A stretch of DNA of 64,000 nucleotides from Mycteria americana (taxonomy: Eukaryota > Chordata > Aves > Ciconiiformes > Ciconiidae), in NCBI RefSeq assembly GCF_035582795.1, contig NC_134396.1, positions 30,857,683-30,921,682 on the forward strand, written 5' to 3'. A program made the translations under genes and the position numbers. Below the pieces are notes generated by a model. It saw nothing but the letters and a program-made list of their open reading frames with translations, was not told the DNA's origin and searched no databases. The first letter of the stretch is position 1; the number at the start of each line of letters is the position of its first letter. Below, one piece after another: positions 49,831 through 62,685 of the stretch.

Positions 49831-51398
49831 CATATGTCATTGCAAAGGCAATTCTCTGCAGGTGATTATGTCTTGATGAAGAGGTCAGATAAACTGTTTT
49901 TTAGTCTGAGACCTGGCTCTCTGTTTTTGTTCTGTTGTTGCACCCATTACTATGTGGCTGGCTTCCTTCCCAATCTGCTAGTCACTCTGAACAGATTTAT
50001 GATACTATTTTAGGGCTTCCTTTGTGTTCAGCACATAGGTATTTGGGAGGCTTTAAAAAGTCATAAATTAAGCTGAGCACAATTATTCACATGAGCAAAC
50101 TCCTTGGGTGCCCTGATGTTTCTTAAGCAACCTTGGAGTGGATGTACTGCCAGAGTGAGGAAAAAATGAATCCCCTATCACCTATGACAGTATTAAATAA
50201 AAAGAGTAAGAACAATCAGAGCGGGATATAAAATGCATAACATGAGACCAAATCTTTTCACTTAGTGGGAATGTTTATTACTTTGGAAAAACTGGCATGA
50301 AGTGCATTATTGTGTTAGATACAAAATGGCCATGGAGATGTATCACTTTTGCAAAAATACAGCTGTAGAAGGTAAACACATATTACAATCATCATGAAAT
50401 CAATAAAAAATGTATTTAGTTCAGGAAGAATATTAAATAATGCTACAGCTATTTCCATAAATTATACACAAGTATTTTTTTCCAAACTATAATCATTATA
50501 TGAGCTTAATCCTTCTACTGATTTAAACAGGTAAACTTCTTCACATTCATTGTATCTCCCAGACACACAAGTTCTTTCTTTCCTCTTGCAAAATAGTTTT
50601 TTACATGTTTCCCTCTCAATGAAGAGTTGGAGATGCCATTCTGGGTGTCACAAACATTACAAAGGGAAAAATAGAAGATGGTCTCTTCCAGATTTCTTAC
50701 AAAGATAGAGCTGGTCCAGGTGTTTTATTCTCTTGTCTGTGTTAACAGGTCAGTTGTCCACTATTCCTCACAGAACAGTTACATTTGACTTAGTCCACCA
50801 GGTTTTGGGGGTTTTTTGTTGGTTTGGGGTTGGGTTTTTTTTGTTTGTTTTGTTTGGGTTTTTTTAATAACAACAAATTGTTCTTCCCCACTCAGCCAGT
50901 TTCTTGATTATTGCACTGAGCAAAGCATAGTAGTAACATTGCATGATTCAGGACACGGTCCCCCCTAATCATCTATCTTTGTTGCTTAAATCAGAAACAA
51001 ACAGTTCATTAAAAGTAATGACTGGAAGAGGTAACTGAGCGATACGAAATTGCAGCACATATTGCTGTTTATTTCTCTGCCTGTGGTTGAAGCACAGACC
51101 ACTCCAACCTAAAATGAAAAGAGGAAATAAGTTTGCAAAGCAAAGCTGTATTTCCAAGTAGACCTAACAGATCATTATTCTAGAAAGATTATCTGATCTT
51201 CCATTCCATGCAAGAAAGATCTGCTCTTAAAAGGTCATCTAGCTATATATGTATTCATTACAGGAGTGTAAGACGAGAGCTAAACATATGCACAATTTTA
51301 TGTCTTTCTAACACCTCTAAAATGCCACAAATTGCTTCCCTAATGGAAGTTTTCCATTTTATTTTATAATGCAATAGGGGATTGAAATGAATAGCCCT
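49831..51398. other. Intergenic, nothing recognised except a GT-rich tract
   Basis: AT-rich DNA between the retroviral remnant and the young CR1. A G/T-rich low-complexity tract (GTTT and GGTTT units) lies at about 50800-50872. No gene was recognised. Confidence 0.5.
50800..50872. repeat. G/T-rich low-complexity tract
   Basis: Runs of T separated by G2-G6 blocks (gggggttttttg, tttgtttgttttgtttggg). Strand-asymmetric simple sequence. Confidence 0.8.
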
Positions 51399-51450
51399 AT
51401 ACGTCAGGGAGAGTCTGGATAGTTTAGAGCTCAATGATGGTGATGATAGG

Positions 51451-51955
51451 GTGGAGTGTCTGTGGGTCAGAATCAGGGGGAAGGCCAACAAGGCAGATAT
51501 TGTGGTGGGAGTCTGTTACAGACCCCCCAGCCAGGATGAGGAGACAGATGAACTATTCTATAAGCAGCTGGGAGAAGCCTCACGATCGCTAGCCCTTGTT
51601 CTTGTGGGGGACTTCAACCTGCCAGATGTCTGCTGGAAATACAATACAGCAGAGAGGAAACAGTCCAGGAGGTTCCTGGAGCGTGTGGCAGATAACTTCC
51701 TGACGCAGCTGGTGAGTGAGCCAACGAGGGAAGGTGCCCCGCTGGACCTCTTGTTCACCAACAGAGAAGGACTGGTGAGTGATGTGATGGTTGGAGGCTG
51801 TCTTGGGCAGAGCGATCATGAAATGATAGAGTTTTTGATACGTGGAGAAGCGGCGAGGGGGGTCGGCAAAACTGCCACCTTAGACTTCCGGAGGGCGGAC
51901 TCAGCCTGTTTAGGAGACTGGTCGACAGAGTCCCCTGGGAGGCAGCTCTTATGGG
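51451..51955 (+). pseudogene. CR1 endonuclease domain, 5'-truncated
   Basis: APE-type endonuclease of a LINE. The visible part starts at the strand before VGVCYRPPSQDE and contains GDFNLPDVCW (catalytic Asp/Asn), TREGAPLDLLFTNREGL and [10 protein letters not shown] (catalytic Asp/His). The N-terminal third, including the catalytic Glu, is missing through truncation. After LDFRRAD the frame drifts; comparison with the older copy (LDFKRANF) places a one-base loss near 51900. Confidence 0.9.
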
Positions 51956-53966
51956 CAAAGGGGTCCAGGAAGGCTGGACATTCTTTAAGGAGGAAGTCCT
52001 AAAGGCACAAGAGCGGGCTGTCCCCAGGTGCCGAAAGACGAGCCGGCGGGGAAGAAGACCGGCCTGGCTGACTAGAGAGCTCTGGCTCGAACTGAGGAGA
52101 AAGAGGAGAGTCTATGACCTCTGGAAGAAGGGACGGGCAACTCAGGAGGACTACAGGGGTGTAGCGAGGCTGTGCAGGGAGAAAACTAGAAGGGCCAAAG
52201 CTGAGCTAGAGCTCAGTCTGGCTGCTGCTATAAAAGACAACAAAAAACACTTCTTCAAATACATTAGCAGCAAAAGGAGAGCTAAGGAGAATCTCCAGCC
52301 CCTAGTAGATGGGGGAGGGAACACAGTGACCAAGGATGAGGAAAAGGCTGAGGTACTTAATGCCTTCTTTGCCTCAGTCTTTATTAGCAGGGCCGAATGT
52401 TCTATGGGTACCCAGCCCCTGGAGTTGGAAGATAGGGATGGGGACCAGACTGGAGCCCCCATTATCCAGGGGGAAATGGTGAGTGACCTGCTGCACCACT
52501 TAGACACTCACAAGTCTATGGGGCCTGATGAGATCCACCCGAGAGTGTTGAAGGAGCTGGCAGATGTGCTCACCAAGCCCCTTTCCATCATTTACCAGCA
52601 GTCCTGGCTAACTGGGGAAGTCCCTGCTGACTGGAGATTAGCGAATGTGACACCCATCTTCAAGAAGGGCCGGAAGGAGGACCCGGGGAACTACAGGCCT
52701 GTCAGCCTGACCTCGGTGCCGGGGAAGCTGATGGAGCAGATCATCCTGAGTGCTATCACACGGCATGTAGAGAATAACCAGGGGATCAGGCCCAGCCAGC
52801 ATGGGTTCAGGAAAGGCAGGTCCTGCTTGACCAACCTGATCTCCTTCTATGACAAGGTGACCCGCCTAGTGGATGAGGGGAAGTCTGTGGATGTTGTCTA
52901 TCTAGACTTCAGTAAAGCCTTTGACACGGTTTCCCACGGCATTCTCCTGGAGAAACTGGCTGCTCATGGCTTGGACGGGTGTACTCTTCGCTGGGTAAAG
53001 AACTGGCTGGACGGCCGGGCCCAGAGAGTGGTGGTGAATGGAGTTTACTCCGGTTGGCGGCCGGTCACAAGCGGTGTTCCCCAGGGCTCGGTGTTGGGGC
53101 CAGTTCTGTTTAACATCTTTATCAATGATCTGGACGAAGGGATCGAGTGCACTCTCAGTAAGTTTGCAGACGACACCAAGTTGTGTGGGAGTGTTGATCT
53201 GCTGGAGGGTAGGCAGGCTCTGCAGAGGGACCTGGACAGGCTGGATCGATGGGCTGGGGTGAATTGTATGAGGTTTAACAAGGCCAAGTGCAAGGTCCTG
53301 CACTTGGGCCACAGCAACCCCATGCAACGCTACAGGCTTGGGGAAGAGTGGCTGGAAAGCTGCCTGGCAGAGAAGGACCTGGGGGTGTTGGTTGACAGCC
53401 GCCTGAATATGAGCCAGCAGTGTGCCCAGGCGGCCAAGAAGGCCAATGGCATCCTGACCTGTATCAAAAATAGCGTGGCCAGCAGGACTAGGGAAGTGAT
53501 TGTGCCCCTGTACTCGGCACTGGTGAGGCCGCACCTCGAATACTGTGTTCAGTTTTGGGCCCCCCACTACAAGAGGGATATTGAGGTACTGGAGCGCGTA
53601 CAGAGAAGGGCAACGAAGCTGGTGAAGGGTCTGGAGCAGAAGTCTTATGAGGAGCGGCTGAGGGAGCTGGGACTGTTTAGCCTGGAGAAAAGGAGGCTGA
53701 GGGGAGACCTCATCGCTCTCTACAACTACCTGAAAGGAGGTTGTAGAGAGGTGGGGGTCGGTCTCTTTTCCCAGGTAACAAGTGATAGGACAAGAGGAAA
53801 TGGCCTCAAGTTGCGCCAGGGGAGGTTTAGACTGGATATTAGGAAATTTTTCTTCACCGAGAGGGTTATCAAGCATTGGAACAGACTGCCCAGGGAAGTG
53901 GTTGAGTCGCCATCCCTGGAGGTATTTAAAGGACGTTTGGATGAGGTACTTAGAGACATGGTGTAG
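51951..53966 (+). CDS. CR1 reverse transcriptase, 671-codon open frame
   Basis: Non-LTR reverse transcriptase, complete through the RT and C-terminal regions without a stop. Basic finger region [14 protein letters not shown] near residue 32; [34 protein letters not shown]; palm motif [10 protein letters not shown] at residue 317 with the first catalytic Asp; [13 protein letters not shown] near 375; and FADDTKL at residues 405-411 with the catalytic Asp pair. It ends [10 protein letters not shown]. The annotated ATG is only the first in the frame; the natural protein would continue from the endonuclease. All catalytic residues I can identify are present, so the RT could in principle still be active, but the element lacks its 5' end. 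Confidence 0.92.
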   Translation: MGKGVQEGWTFFKEEVLKAQERAVPRCRKTSRRGRRPAWLTRELWLELRRKRRVYDLWKKGRATQEDYRGVARLCREKTRRAKAELELSLAAAIKDNKKHFFKYISSKRRAKENLQPLVDGGGNTVTKDEEKAEVLNAFFASVFISRAECSMGTQPLELEDRDGDQTGAPIIQGEMVSDLLHHLDTHKSMGPDEIHPRVLKELADVLTKPLSIIYQQSWLTGEVPADWRLANVTPIFKKGRKEDPGNYRPVSLTSVPGKLMEQIILSAITRHVENNQGIRPSQHGFRKGRSCLTNLISFYDKVTRLVDEGKSVDVVYLDFSKAFDTVSHGILLEKLAAHGLDGCTLRWVKNWLDGRAQRVVVNGVYSGWRPVTSGVPQGSVLGPVLFNIFINDLDEGIECTLSKFADDTKLCGSVDLLEGRQALQRDLDRLDRWAGVNCMRFNKAKCKVLHLGHSNPMQRYRLGEEWLESCLAEKDLGVLVDSRLNMSQQCAQAAKKANGILTCIKNSVASRTREVIVPLYSALVRPHLEYCVQFWAPHYKRDIEVLERVQRRATKLVKGLEQKSYEERLRELGLFSLEKRRLRGDLIALYNYLKGGCREVGVGLFSQVTSDRTRGNGLKLRQGRFRLDIRKFFFTERVIKHWNRLPREVVESPSLEVFKGRLDEVLRDMV

Positions 53967-54033
53967 TGATGGTTTTTGGCAGTGTTAGGTTTATGGTTGG
54001 ACTCGATGATCTTAAAGGTCTTTTCCAACCTAT

Positions 54034-54062
54034 ATGATTCTGTGATTCTGTGATTCTGTGAA
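54034..54062 (+). repeat. CR1 3'-terminal octamer repeat
   Basis: Three to four copies of an 8-bp unit (tgattctg) end the element without a poly(A) tail, the hallmark of CR1 3' ends, where the repeat is used in priming. Confidence 0.92.
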
Positions 54063-57000
54063 TATTCACTGTCCCTTATGACATGGGTTCTTTTATCTCA
54101 GGCACTAAGGCAAGTGGTAAGTCTATGTATAGTTCAGCCTATGTCTATCTGGCAAGTGGAGCAGCGCGAGAGAACATTCCTGCGAAATAGTGTGCTTTGG
54201 GCCTTTCATAACTACCCCATGTTAAATCACTTCTTATAACCTTACACCAGCTTTCTCAAATCAAAATAACCAGTTCCTCTTCATTTCATCTACTCTAGCT
54301 ACCAGTTTCTTTTCTCCTTTAATTCATTCAAAACACACTGATTTTAACAAGTCAGCATGCCACAAAGGAGTCCAAATAGGTTCAGCTTGTCACTGCACAA
54401 CATCATAGCTTCCTCACCAGCTAGCTTGACACTGCCCACATTAAAAGAAAACAGTTTTTCTCCATTATGCTTTCCATCACAGCTATAACTTGCCAGTCCT
54501 CTCCCTTATACATCTAAATTCTTTCTTTGATATTACTTTTTCCAGGCAAAACCTTCACATACAGGCAAGATTAGATTCTTTGCTCTTATCCTAAGACCAT
54601 GTGGCCGGCCAGGTGCAAGCCTTGTGCTGTGATAGACAAAGGCAGGAGCAGCCAAAAGTGCCCATGCACTGGTCAGAAATGGGATAGTACAGGTTTAATA
54701 CTGCAGCTGGAACCACTCCACATGGATGGATAAAGCTAAGAAATTTATATAGTTTTTTGACTTCAAAATCTGCCATGAAGACTCAGTTTTGAATGATTAA
54801 AGCACAGTTAATTTAGCTCATATGCTACAATTTCATTCACAATCACTATTACAGTCTGCATTAAGAAGTTAAGGTCTAACTTAGCTACATGACCTTCCCA
54901 TCTCAGCAGATCATTTCTTGGCATCCCGCTGACCTGTCCCAATCCAAGTAACTTTTTTATCTTATGCTGAGTAATTCACTGAAACCATTTGTGCAGTACG
55001 TGCTTGCTTTTCCAAAGTTTTGTTTCAAGAAGTACAATTTTACAAATAAGGGTATTAACTAATAACTAAAAAAAACCTAAGTGCTACAAATTTTACCAGA
55101 AAAGAAATTTAACAGAGCAGTCCTCAATGAAGTAGCAGCAAAGGGGTGTTATCATAACCTACTTTTCAGAAGCACGGAAGTAAAAAAAAATACTATTTCC
55201 ATTTATGTCACTAAAGGTTTGTTACCTTAATTATAAAAACATATAAAAAGGCCTTTTTTTTTCTGCTTAAAAAGGAGCAGGACCTGCAGTCCTTTTTGGA
55301 GGGAACTAAATTACCTGGGAGTATATTTACTTTCTTGTATTGACAACTTGGAGATCAGCACACACTGGGGCTGTCTTTTTGCCCTCACCAAGGCTTTTAC
55401 ATCCTGTAAATGTGAACTGTCAAAACCACTGGGCACAGACAGGTTCTTTGGATGTTTTGCTGGAATATCACATGATTTATCCCATTGAATGGTCATTTAC
55501 TGTGAAAGGGTGCTCAGACTTTAAACTCATGAATACACATGGCATTCATTTTTTAATGAGTGAATTCCTAAAGAATTACCAGACTATTCTGAGTGACAGC
55601 TGCCTTTTTAAAATGGAATTTCCCTCACATTCATTTATAATGAGAAAAAACAGAGGTACGCAAACTAAAAATGCTTTTCAAACCCTTCTGTCTATCTCAA
55701 AAAGCCAGACATTTTCAAAGATAGGTTTGCATAGGAATAGTGACTTTCATGAAACCTAAACAGTATAAAGGCAGCCTTGGACAATACCATGACAAAGGTC
55801 ATAAAAAACACTTGAGCATATAAAACAAAAATGGGAAAAATTAAATGCATATAAATATAACCCTGAAAATGAACATAAAATATGAGGCAAATACATAAGG
55901 AAATGGGCAAATATGTGAGGCATTTGTAGTTTTCAGTTACAGAGACAAGCAGCAGGAGCTGGCTCAGACCATTTTGGCAGGACAGGCCAGGCAGGGGTTG
56001 GTAGCATGCATTCAAAGGCCAGGGTTGGATTTCTCCCTCCTCTGGCACCACAAGGGTGACCAACACACGATGGTGTGCCCTGAGGAAAAGGTCCAAGGCA
56101 GCCAAGCAGGGTAGTCTGCTCCTGGAGGTGGAGGCCTGGGCTGGAGGAGTAAGAAGAGGCCAGTGCAGAGACAGGCTGCTGAGCAGAGAGAGCTGGGAGA
56201 GGAAAGGGAAGGAGCTGCAGCCTCATTAGGCATTTTAAAGGGGCCACATTCAGGAGACGGGGCAGTGAGCTCCCCTTGAGGGCCTCCTGTCCCACACTCC
56301 CCAGCTGCCCCACTGCCCCAAGCCCTTCTCCAGCTGGCCCTCAGCACCTGAAATGGCCAGGGAGGTCTTGCCGAGGTGGGCAAGAAGTTTCTGTCTGTCC
56401 TTGTTGACTTTGCTTTGCTGGAAGCAAGGGCAGAATGGTGCCACGCAGCAGCTGTGGTGGAGAAGGGCAGAGCTGGAGCAAGGGGCCATGCTGCTGCCCC
56501 CAGCAGTTGCAGGGTTGAGCAGGGAGGGTCAGGGCACCAAGGGGGACCGATGGCACTGAGGGTGCTCCTCCTCCCCACTCCAGCAGTTTGGTATGGGGTC
56601 ATCTTCTCTGCTTTCTGTGCCCTCCTGTCTGATGCCTTGCAGGATGTGTGCAGATCTGTCAGCTGTGAGTAGAAGGGGTGCAGTTTTGCAAACTGGCCCT
56701 GGCTTTTGCCAGTATCCTCCTTCCCTTGGCACGATCGTCATGGGAAAGGTGGTGAGGGAGGAGAAGGAGAGTTTTCTTTCTACCAGGAGGTAGCAGGACA
56801 TTGCCTGCCAGTAGCAGTGGGCACAAATGGGTGAAGAAAGATGAAAGGGACAGTGTCATGGTTCCTCTTCCTTTCTTAGTGAAGGCTCGCTTTGAGATGC
56901 AATGAATACAAGAGATGCAGGAACAAAGGGCCTTGTTAAAGTCTTCATGCCATTCCCATGTGGGTGATCTCTTTCCTCTTTGTGGCATTTCTTGTCATTT

Positions 57001-57539
57001 TCCTTACAGCTAACCTGGGGAAAGTCATCTGGAGAGTGTCCAGCACAGTTGCCATGAGCTGAGAGCAGTCTTGTGGAGCCATTGAAGCTGCCCAGAGAAC
57101 TGTTTGTTATTGAGAACCTGGATGAAGGAGGGGAGATCTCCAGGGATGCTCCTCCATGAGCCTTTCACAGCAAGGGCTCTCCAACTGCATCGAGCATCTT
57201 GTTTTTCCTGCTTCTGGTGCTGTGGAGTTGTGCCTTTTGGTGTGGGAAGTGCTGTGGCCACCTGTGGCTCCTGGGTCCCTGTCCCTGAGGAAGCAGCCCC
57301 ACTCCTACTCTGCATGGGGAGAAAGATAGCAGGCCCTGTGTAATGTTGTAGTCATTCTTTATGTTATCCAGCAGGGAAATCCTCATCCTGTCAGTATTGA
57401 CCTAATAACAAACAAACTATATGGGTTGTGTTTTGCAGGACATTGCTCCTTCGCAGTGCCATTGCATTCTTCCACAGGTGGGATAAGAAGGTGAGTGGAA
57501 AATTCTGGGGTTCAGGTCAGCTCAGAGAGCTGCAAGGGA
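54063..57539. other. Intergenic, no gene recognised
   Basis: AT-rich to about 55.9 kb, then clearly GC-richer. The long open frames around 56.0-56.7 kb overlap on both strands, have low-complexity Pro/Ser/Ala content and match no family I know. Confidence 0.5.
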
Positions 57540-58090
57540 GTGGTGCAAAGTCCAGCTGGCAGAGAGGACGTAGTGGCATCCCTTGGGGATTAGTACAGGA
57601 AGGAGTACTCTTTAATGTCCTCCCCTTTGCAGGCAGTGTGCCACTACACCTTTTCTGTTTAAACAGAGGTGAACACAGTGTGGGGCCCCATTTGCTTCCC
57701 TCAACAGGCTGGAGAAATGGGCTGACAGGAACCTCAGGGCACTGATTTGACAAAAGCCAATGCAAAGTCCTGCCCCTGGGACACATAAAGCTATGCAGCA
57801 GGACAGGCTGGGGCTGACCAGCTGGGAGAAGCTCTGGAGAAAAGGTCCTGGGTCCTGTGGATAACATGGTCACAAGGCAGCGGTGCACCTGGGCAGCAAA
57901 GAAGGTCCCTACATACTGGACTGCATGAGCAAGGGTGCAGCCAGAAGCCCAGGGAAGGGATCCAGCCCTGTGGTTTCGCACTGGTGAGACAGCTCCTGGA
58001 ACACCATCCCCTAGTTTGGGCTCCCAGCACAGGACAGACACTGACACATGGGAGCAAGTCCAGTGGAGGGTCTTCATGATTGCAGGGGGA
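57540..58090 (+). mobile_element. Degenerate CR1 fragment (RT region)
   Basis: Nucleotide-level resemblance to the CR1 RT and C-terminal coding region: a segment like the VPQGSVLGP...LFN area (about 57570-57630), then GGAGAAATGGGCTGACAGG, a stretch like the KCKVLHLG region (about 57755-57780), and the sequence preceding 'vEVLERVQ' (about 58045-58075). Many indels; no open frame survives. Distinct and older than both larger CR1 copies. Confidence 0.7.
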
Positions 58091-61000
58091 TGCAGGGCAC
58101 ATGTGGAGAGGCCGAGGGTGTTTGGTACCTGCTAATTCCCTTCTTCACTCCTTGCAGGATCATGAACTCCAGAAGAAAGCCTGGGCACTGCAGCTTGGGT
58201 GGCCCCTGACCATCACCTCCCCAGTCACTTCCGCCTCAGGGGCAGCAGCAGGTCCAGCCCTGCACAACCCCTGTATGGCCTAGCCAGCACCAGTGCTAAG
58301 ATGTCAGCCCTGACCCCTCCACTTGAAGGCATCTCCATGCCTTGCCCTGCCTTCCAGCCCTTGTCAGGGAGGTCACTCTTCCAAGGAGATCCATACTCCA
58401 GGATGTGGACTGCTTCATCCTCCAGGTGCTTCAGGAAGACTTGTGCTCACCATCACCCTCATCAGCTGCCCTGCTGGACTCCCTGCGGGGGACCTCACCC
58501 CTCCTGGTCCCTCCTCCAAGCTGACACCCCCAGGTGTTCACAGCCAGCTTCTCACCCCTGCACCAGAAGATCCCCACATGACTGAGCACCACCTTCTTCC
58601 GTGGGCAGGGGGTTTTGTCCTGGGCCCTGGAGAAGCCCCAGCCCCAGTGCCCCACATCAGGGCACCAGGGGGCCCTTGGGACTTCTCCTCCTCCACTCCA
58701 CCTCCCCTGGCTGCTTGAGGCCTTGTGGCCTGCAGCCAGGCATCCAGGGCTATGTAGGGGGGGGTGAGCATGGATGGCTATGGGTGTTTTCCCACGAATC
58801 CTGCACATTTCTCCCCCAGCTATTCTAACCTCTCTGTAAATCTTCTCTGCCTGTGAAGGTAATACAGGTAGTCAGTATTTGGGGTCACAACAGCCTTCTG
58901 TGTGCAAGGGGCAGGTTGCTCCAGGACAAGGTGATGCCCCGGCCTCACCATCTCCCTGCAGGCTCAAGGCATGACACTCTGAGACAGGAGGGGGTGTCCT
59001 ACATTTTTCCTTACATCCTTCTACAAGCCCACAAGGACAAGACACACTGACCCCAGGCAGGTCCAGCAGACTCCACATCTCCCTGTGAGCTTAGGGCAGG
59101 ACAGCTTGTGCTAGCCGGAGATCACCCCAGCTCCAGGTAGCTCTGGAGGGGAAGGGCAGGTCACTTTCTCCAGCAGGGGACCAGCAGCAGCTTTGTCTTT
59201 CTGCAAGCTCAGGACAGAAGTCTTTGGGAGCAGGAGGTCCACCAAGCTCAGACCAAAAGAAAACACAGTACCTCTGCTATTTGGGTAACACTCAGCCTGT
59301 CAAAGATCAGAAGGCATTTCCCCAGCATTCACACACAGACAGCATCCTCCCATCAGGGGCTCAAAAGGGCCTCAGTAAACCCAAGAAGTTTCCTGACCAA
59401 AAGGCAACAGCAGAGCCCAGGCCCTGATGCAGGGTGAAGCTGTTCCCATGGACTGAGCAAGGGTCAACACAAACCCATGGCCCGTCCGTTCCCCCGAGGT
59501 GACTGTCTCAGGTGCTCACAGCACAGCGGCTTGGGATCTCAGCAACAGCCCAGGACAGTCACCATTTCTGCCTGGCCTAAATCCCCAGCGAGCACCAAGC
59601 AGGCCGAAGTGTGCCCACAGCGTGCTGCAGTGCAGCTGCAATCATGGACATCCACGCCATTCGCCACGGTCTCAAGGCGTTCTCCCTGGCCTGTAAGATA
59701 CCTTTGTTTTCATGCTCCAAAGCCAGTGTTTACATTACAACTTAGTGAACAGAGGATGCTGGGATAATGTGGATCTTTGGGAAGGCTTGGGGGTGGTTAA
59801 TGAAACCAACTCCAACAACTGAATGCGTTACATCCTCCCTCACTGATTGCTTCTCCCCTCTTTTCTCAGGGAGCATTCAGATAAAATGAGCCACTGGCCA
59901 GGAATTAAATGGCAGACTCCTCAGGTCTAATTAGCTTCTTCAAACATGTTACTTGCAGAAAAGGGTGCTGGGCATACGGGGCAAAGACCCGCAGTGCCCA
60001 GGGAGCAGTTTAGTGACAGGCAGCCCAATTGGCTCCCCCACTCCCCACAGAGAGCAGAGACAGACGTCTGGCAGTGCTGGGGGAAGCTGGGTGCCGGGGA
60101 GACGGCCCCTTTTCTCCCACAGCTCCCCAGTGTCCGCCCCCTCCCTCAGCCTGCATGCCACAACGTGCCACCACGGGACCCAGCACTGGCCCTGGCCGTG
60201 GACCCGGCATCAGCAGGGATGGAACTATGCCAGCACAGGGAGGTGCTGGGGAGAGGGATGGTCTGGCTGACGAGCGCTGCCCCTGCACCAGGACCCCAGT
60301 TCTCAGCCTCGCTCAGGCCAGCTGGGCCTTGTCCTTGGTGTCAGTGAGAGCCACACACCATGGCAGTCCTCTTGGCCTTGGCGAGATGGGCCGGCTGAAC
60401 TGCTGCTGCTGCTGCGGGTGTGCTCCCTCTCTGGCTGAGGGGCGTGTGGAATAGCAGCCCAGGCTCCACAGCAGCAGTGTTTCTCAGGCCCACCACTGTC
60501 TGCTTTGCAGAGGGGCCTCTGGTCCTGTGGAGCAGCACCAGGCCACGTTGGGTTTAACCAGCAGCAAGGCAGAACTGGTCCTGAGTGAATGTGAGCAGGT
60601 GATCCAGGCTCTGAAGAGTAAGGAGAGGCCACTTGCCTCTTCAGGGATTCCCTCGTCATCGCCAAGTTAAAGTAAGTGTATAAAACCACAGCTGCCTTTC
60701 CTCCTGACCGCTGGCCCTGAGACCTGGGGAAGTGATATACTAGTATCTGTCTGAGGCCTCTGTGATATAGATGTTGGATAGAGCAAAGCCCATGAAATGG
60801 TATCTTAATGGTCAGCAACCAGGATAGTACCAGTCCACATGCACCTGAGGTAGTGCTTGTGTCTGGTTTGTGCCACTGGAAACTCTAGGCCTCCATTCCT
60901 CAGTCTCTGCTGCAGTGAAATGGCTCTGCTGGGCAGGATTTGCTGGGAAGCCTCTGAGGAGGCAACCTCAAAGTCATCTTTGGTCGTTCCACTCTGCAGA

Positions 61001-62429
61001 CATGACACAACCTCGCACCCTCAGCAATAGCTGGGTTTGGGTGAGCTGCAGGTGGTGAGCCATGGAAAGGAGGTCGCTAGGGATGAAGAGAAGGAGGAGG
61101 AACTGAGCACAGCATGCCTGAATTCCCTCTTCCTCACCTAGCCCACCAGCTTCTGTGTTGCCACTTTCCAGTGGGTCTTGGTGCCACATCCCACAGCCGG
61201 GTTGGGTAGTACAGTAGGGTGCTCAACCCCTGTCCTCTCTGAGGTCAGGCAGGTTCAGGTCAGGGAGTGGGACATGCAAGGTTTCTGAACATGCCCATTG
61301 TACAGCCTATGGCAGCTGGAACAACAGGGACTGGGTGCACAGAGGAGTGTTTCTGTGTCCTCCATCCCCTGGACAAAGTGATGCCTTTTGGTCACCAAAA
61401 ACTATGTGTCTGGTTTCACTTGGGAAACTTTACGACCAGTTAAACATCTATCACACCCTCCCTGTTAGCACCTCAGTCCTCCTGAACAGCAGGCAAAGAC
61501 AGGTCTGGAAGAGCTGGGTTGTCCACAAAATCCAGAGAGTTGTGGTATTCCCAGCAATGCTTATCTGTGACTGGGCCTCCCCAACAGCCGTAGAAATCCA
61601 GGTTCTGTCAACCCTGCCACAGCAGGCAGCTTCCGGGCTATGTGCCAAGCAAACTTGTATTAGTCTGTTAACAGAACACAGCTCTTCTTTGCCTTCTCTT
61701 CACCCCTAAATCTCATCATGCCTTCCTAAGGAGACTGCTGGGGAAGAGCGTGAAGTGAGTTTCCCATGGGTTTGCCAGAAATCAGGGGCAGAAGAATAGG
61801 GACAGAACAGGAGACAAAAGAAAAATGCCAAATTTTTCTAAGCCTGAATCATGGCATTTCGCTTCACTGTGGATTTAGCCAGGAGTCCCAGACGGCTCAA
61901 ACCCAGTCACTGAAGCAGGTTCCCGCAGGTTCACAAGGAGCTCTCACTGCTTAAAGACAGAAGAAGTCACCTTCAAGATCACTGCCAGCAGGTGCATAGA
62001 CTGGCCTTCCAGGACACCACCACCTCCTTTGTACAGGGCCTCCTTCAGCTGCCTGTGTGTCCCCTTGCTGGCACCTACTCTGAATTCCCCCTTTGCTGGT
62101 TCTGTTTTCATGTACGATACTGTAAGGATGTTCTGCAGGAAACACGGGTGAGAATGAGAGTATAGTGGCTTTGGCAAAGATAGACCCTCTGGCAGGTCGC
62201 CTTTTCCTCAGAGATTGACGTAGGTTTGGATGGGGAGACACTCTGCTTTCGCTGGGTGGGATCCAGTTGCTGTTGCAAGTAGATTACACTGGGAGGAGCC
62301 CGATTTTGCCCAATCCACACTTGTGTTCGACTGGTCAACCCCACTTGTTTCCCTCAGTCAGTCCTGCTTCCCTACAAGAGAAACAAGGTATAGGTCAAGA
62401 CTTCACCTTCAGTTCAATCTGGCAAGAAA
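58091..62429. other. GC-rich intergenic DNA, no gene recognised
   Basis: Contains many overlapping open frames on both strands with Pro/Ser/Gly-rich, non-family content. A faint tandem periodicity of about 120 bp occurs at 58.95-59.22 kb. A short CTG run lies at about 60400. No splice-bounded conserved exon was recognised. Confidence 0.5.
58952..59225. repeat. Possible degenerate tandem repeat, period near 120 bp
   Basis: The related words ctccctgcaggctca (58952), ctccctgtgagctta (59079) and ctttctgcaagctca (59197), each followed by a ggca/gaca-rich stretch, recur at 127 and 118 bp. The sequence between them is only weakly alike. Confidence 0.35.
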
Positions 62430-62685
62430 TGTGAAGAGCAGCAAGAAGGGTTTCTAAAAGTACATAAACAGCAAAAGAAAGACTAGGGAAAACATGGGCC
62501 TGCTGCTGAATGGTGCAGGGGACCTGGTGACAAATCACATGGAAAAGGTCAAGATACTTAATGCCTTCCCTCCTCAGTGTTTATTGGTAAGACCAGCTTT
62601 CAGGAACCCCAGGTCCCTGAGACCCTAGAGAAAGTCTGGAGCAAGAAAGCCTTACCATCAGTGGATAAAATACACCAATGGTGCT
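62430..62685 (+). mobile_element. CR1 fragment (RT N-terminal region)
   Basis: Resembles the part of CR1 ORF2 just before the RT core: a word like '[12 protein letters not shown]' (about 62440-62495), then gacctggtgac and a stretch like '[14 protein letters not shown]' (about 62545-62590), then a spacer resembling other CR1 subfamilies. Frames are broken. The ends are approximate. Confidence 0.75.

Larger units (their letters stand above)
51399..54062 (+). mobile_element. Young CR1 LINE, 5'-truncated, RT frame intact
   Basis: A 2.66-kb CR1 retrotransposon cut off inside the endonuclease domain at its 5' end and complete at its 3' end. The endonuclease part is open at 51451-52002, and the RT and C-terminal part at 51951-53966. 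It finishes with the CR1 3' UTR and its terminal octamer repeat (gattctgt units, about 54034-54062). One frameshift near 51900 separates the two frames. It is much better preserved and more GC-rich than the copy at 12.7 kb, so it is a later insertion. Confidence 0.95.

Noticed and set aside
52902-53876. 324-codon open frame on the minus strand
   Set aside because: Antisense shadow of the CR1 RT frame; its length comes from the codon bias of the sense frame.
56012-56602. 196-codon minus-strand frame in GC-rich DNA
   Set aside because: Low-complexity Pro/Ala/Ser/Trp content, overlapping frames on both strands, no family motif and no splice context.
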